Assembly: GCF_003171515.1 (NCBI RefSeq)
Contig: NC_089395.1
Location: 1,798,001 to 1,862,000 of the forward strand
Direction: 5' to 3'
Source of the DNA: Pyrenophora tritici-repentis
Taxonomy: Eukaryota; Ascomycota; Dothideomycetes; Pleosporales; Pleosporaceae
Length of the DNA: 64,000 nt
The first letter of the stretch is position 1. Each line of letters starts with the position of its first letter. Below, one piece after another: positions 58,751-64,000 of the stretch. The notes under the pieces are model-generated. The model saw nothing but the letters and a program-made list of their open reading frames with translations, had not been told where the DNA came from and made no database searches. The position numbers were made by a program, and so were the translations under genes.

Positions 58751-59555
58751 GGTAGTGCTAATTGAATGAGGTATTCAAGATGTTTGAGGATGAATGAGGC
58801 ACAGCTCTTGTTAATGTATTCTGGGCTTCCCCATTTCCCCTCATGTAGTCTTGAGGTCGTGCCGGGTACTCGCGGTGTTAGCGGGGTTCATCGGACCATC
58901 CGGTAGTGCTTAGTCGCTACGATCCACAGTCCTCCCTGGGCAGTGTTGACGTGATACGGGCAACGACTGAGCTGGGACACATGCCCGAAGTGCATCCGAC
59001 GTGCGGGGTGGTTTTGCTAGGGAAGCTTTTCATGTCTAGGTATCTGGCATGGAGTGACCTTGTAAATTCTCAAGATAACTTCGAACACGAGTTTTCATAC
59101 GTCATGGATTGTGTGTGGGGGTTCAGAGGGAAAGAAGCTGTTGATTGAGATTCTCATCGTGTGTGGTTTGTGATTGGACTTGGACATGGGAGTCGCTACT
59201 TAGGCAGTGAGAGGGCAAAGACCAGGGCAGCGGCTCGAAACGTCGAATCACAAACAGATGGGTAAGCTGAAGACGACAGGGAGTGATGGGATGACTACGT
59301 GTTGCTGCTAGGCTGGAAGGGTAGGTTTAATGGGTTTCGAGACGCGTCCCGAACCGGGACTAGTGCAGACGCGATCAAGAAGTCGCGCTTGCCCGCCTGG
59401 GCACCCTGAATCTGCCCCTCGGAACTTCACCAGGGCAACAGCGCAAAACAAGTCACGTATTGATAGCCCGCCGTTCGATTCCTCTCGCTTGCTTGTATCG
59501 CACGTCATTTTTGCAGCATTCAATCGCTTGATCCCGGGCATCTTTCCATCACAAC
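58751..59555. other. Divergent promoter region, SDR and MCM3
   Basis: No gene supported in 0.8 kb. Confidence 0.6.
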
Positions 59556-62233
<2,678 letters not shown>

Positions 62234-62755
62234 ACGCAAAGTAGCTGGTGCAAGTGTGAAAGGGACGGTTAGGTTTAGAGGGGAGTTGAGGTGAATGAAT
62301 GATGATGTGGTGATTATGAATTAAGTCAGCGATATGCTGGTGTCTTTGTTTGAGCCCAGTTATACATATGGCCTCTGAGGTTTTCATGCCTTTTGAATGC
62401 TATGTGCTAGGTATTATTTTTGACGGCTCGCAATTGCTACCCCGGGAAGTTTTTTTTAACTCCTCTTGGGCAAGTATTTGTATTCACATCCCACTCCATC
62501 GCATCCTATCCCATCCTGACCTGCACCTTACAACCCACCCATACAACCCTCCCAAGCAAAACCCTCCCTCATCAACATCTAACCCCACCTTCTCAACCAC
62601 CTCACCAGATCACTCTTCTCCTCTCCGTTGTTCCCTTGAACTACTACCTTTGCTGCGATTTAAACCCCAGTCAGGTCTAAACCTATCATTGAAATCCTGT
62701 GCAAACAGTTCAACCACTTTAGACCACTTGAGATAAACTTCCTTTCTTCGAGCAT
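62234..62755. other. MCM3 3' side, with an out-of-frame open stretch on the minus strand
   Basis: Contains most of a 73-codon minus-strand ORF (62831-62610) that overlaps the 3' end of the next gene in another frame; see the finding. No other signal. Confidence 0.5.
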
Positions 62756-63319
62756 CTACTTCTTCACTGCTTCTTCTTTTCCCGGAAGATCGATGGGGTC
62801 GAGTGTTAAATGTGTTGAATATGTCGTCCATGGTTCGTGGATGTCTGGCGGGGTTGGCTGTTCGTTTTCTCCGACAGTTGAGGTTTTTTGGCTGGTTGGT
62901 TTAGGGTTTTTTTGGTGGTTCCAGGGAGGAGGATGACGCGGAGTATGAGGAACGTCATTGAGAAAGGGAGAGTTTGGTCTGGAGCTTGTGGAGCTTCCTG
63001 GTGTGGGTGGTAAATCCCTATCGAAAAAAGAGTGGTATGGTCTGACATCCATGGGATTCTGATTTTTTGCGTCATCTAGAGCACGTTGTGGATGTGCTAT
63101 CTTCCATTTAAGATTACTGATCTCTCGCTTGCACTCTATGAGGCGCCCAGTGGTATGATCGAGACGACGAAGCCATTGGACGAGTGCAAGGAGTTCGGAA
63201 CCTTTTTCGCGTGCCAATCTCGTCGTCTCAGTCGCTTTTGCTATCGCAGCTTCCATGATTGCTTTCTCCTCACTCGTAAATTGGTCGTTGGGATAATCCT
63301 GGAGGTTCTGCAGTATCAT
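62756..63319 (-). CDS. Hypothetical coiled-coil protein
   Basis: Single open frame; I prefer the ATG at 63319 (MILQNLQDYPNDQFTSEEKA), giving 187 aa; an upstream in-frame ATG at 63394 adds 25 residues of less likely sequence. The first 95 residues are helical and charged (EEKAIMEAAIAKATETTRLA, ECKREISNLKWKIAHPQRAL), suggesting a coiled coil; the rest is Pro/Ser/Thr-rich (DLPPTPGSSTSSRPNSPF). No domain recognised. The start lies about 240 bp from the retrotransposon LTR, so the element may have displaced its upstream sequence. The C-terminus overlaps another open frame that looks equally coding. Confidence 0.5.
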   Translation of the reverse strand: MILQNLQDYPNDQFTSEEKAIMEAAIAKATETTRLAREKGSELLALVQWLRRLDHTTGRLIECKREISNLKWKIAHPQRALDDAKNQNPMDVRPYHSFFDRDLPPTPGSSTSSRPNSPFLNDVPHTPRHPPPWNHQKNPKPTSQKTSTVGENEQPTPPDIHEPWTTYSTHLTLDPIDLPGKEEAVKK

Positions 63320-63559
63320 CTTTCTATATATCAGATAACGCGTAAAGGCGACGACTATCCTACAGTCTTTGGACAATAGGCATAATGTAGGCATAATGTT
63401 TGATGCAGTGTAGCAAGGAGCTTGTTGGCGGTTAGTGCGTTGTGTAGCCGAACTATCGTCGAATCGATCTGGTCTACCTCATACGCTGGTGCGTGTTGTT
63501 CGTTTGCGTGGAAAATTTGTTCGTCTGTGAAGAAATATTGTTTATTTGTGTTAAGAATA

Positions 63560-63783
63560 TGTTAGGTTCAGTCCAGGTCGGCGAGGTGAGGTTCGTGGAG
63601 TAAGCCCGAGCAGAAGGACCGACGCGGAATGATGATCTGTCATGTACGTCCTAAGATCATCATAACAACAAGTAGATAGAACAATAGCTCTTAGTGAAGT
63701 TCAATCCAATACAGGGTTACCTTTCGTACCTCTACTCGGTCGCCTATGGTAGTCATACCACCAGAGGAGACCTTGTTCTAACA
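63560..63783 (+). repeat. 5' long terminal repeat
   Basis: TGTTAG...CTAACA boundaries and an adjacent primer-binding site define it. No open frame of note inside. Confidence 0.78.
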
Positions 63784-63795
63784 GGTTATGAGCCC
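63784..63795 (+). other. Primer-binding site for half tRNA-iMet
   Basis: ggttatgagccc directly abuts the LTR end and pairs with the initiator tRNA-Met anticodon stem-loop. Confidence 0.75.
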
Positions 63796-63836
63796 GGTTG
63801 CCTAACCCAACGTTATTGTTTTCAAACACCTACCCG

Positions 63837-63918
63837 AGTCACGAAGGACTCAGATTCAAGAAGGAATCAAAACATCCACCCAAGTCACGAAGGACTTAGA
63901 TTCAAGAAGGAATCAGAA
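63837..63918 (+). repeat. 46-bp tandem repeat in the retrotransposon leader
   Basis: agtcacgaaggactcagatt at 63837 recurs at 63883 with one change; about 36 bp align with only two or three differences, followed by related sequence (ggaatcaaaa/ggaatcagaa). Confidence 0.8.
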
Positions 63919-64000
63919 AAGAAAAGAAGTCGTGTACAACGCGGTTAACACGCAATCACACTTAAAGACCTCAGACTCTGAACCCGAGGAAATTGAGACA

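Larger units (their letters stand above)
63560..64000 (+). mobile_element. Ty1/copia-type LTR retrotransposon, left end (continues beyond window)
   Basis: A 224-bp LTR at 63560-63783 starts TGTTAG and ends CTAACA, perfect 6-bp inverted ends of the TG...CA type. Immediately after it, 63784-63795 reads ggttatgagccc, complementary to the anticodon arm of initiator tRNA-Met (GGGCUCAUAACC). Priming from an internal half-tRNA is known for Drosophila copia and yeast Ty5. The leader then carries a 46-bp tandem repeat, and gag-pol would lie to the right. The five bases before the LTR are gaata, the expected target duplication, which cannot be confirmed because the other end is missing. Confidence 0.8.

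Overview
The window reads as fungal nuclear DNA from a filamentous ascomycete, most likely class Dothideomycetes, order Pleosporales. This is judged from protein style, introns of about 45-60 bp with GTRNGT donors and CTRAC-type branch points, and gene content; no database could be searched. About two dozen protein genes lie on both strands with no operon-like order. I see no rRNA, tRNA, CRISPR array or secondary-metabolite cluster.

Left part (1-22.6 kb): end of an unrecognised gene; sterol C-22 desaturase ERG5 (CYP61); CTK2-type cyclin of the CTD kinase; a basic low-complexity ORF touching its 3' end; elongation factor 2; an RBM26/27-like RNA-binding protein; a secreted Yellow/major-royal-jelly-type protein; La protein; mitochondrial ribosomal protein uS4m; an unrecognised type I membrane protein; and LSM4. 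RNA and translation functions dominate.

Middle (23-34 kb): a complete, apparently intact Fot1/pogo transposon with TA target duplication ends 43 bp before the ATG of a short-chain dehydrogenase. That dehydrogenase has an in-frame TAG inside its cofactor-binding motif. Then come a Dal5-type MFS transporter, an MDR-type oxidoreductase and a GFA/CENP-V-domain protein with a long disordered N-terminus.

Right part (33.5-64 kb): the large ARF exchange factor SEC7 with an apparent one-base frameshift at a 7-base homopolymer; pyruvate dehydrogenase E2; an Hsp110 (SSE1) gene with a stop-free intron; a CENP-L/Fta1 kinetochore gene; a probably broken unrecognised gene; a gene-poor 2.6 kb stretch; phospholipase D; a secreted GH43 arabinanase; a second short-chain dehydrogenase; MCM3; and a coiled-coil hypothetical. 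The window ends inside a Ty1/copia-type retrotransposon: a 224-bp LTR (TGTTAG...CTAACA) directly followed by a primer-binding site matching the anticodon arm of initiator tRNA-Met.

No clearly new multi-gene system was found. The most useful points are the two mobile elements, the nonsense or frameshift lesions, and splice structures that plain ORF reading misses (micro-exons, an ATG-only exon, a 3n stop-free intron, a GC-AG intron).
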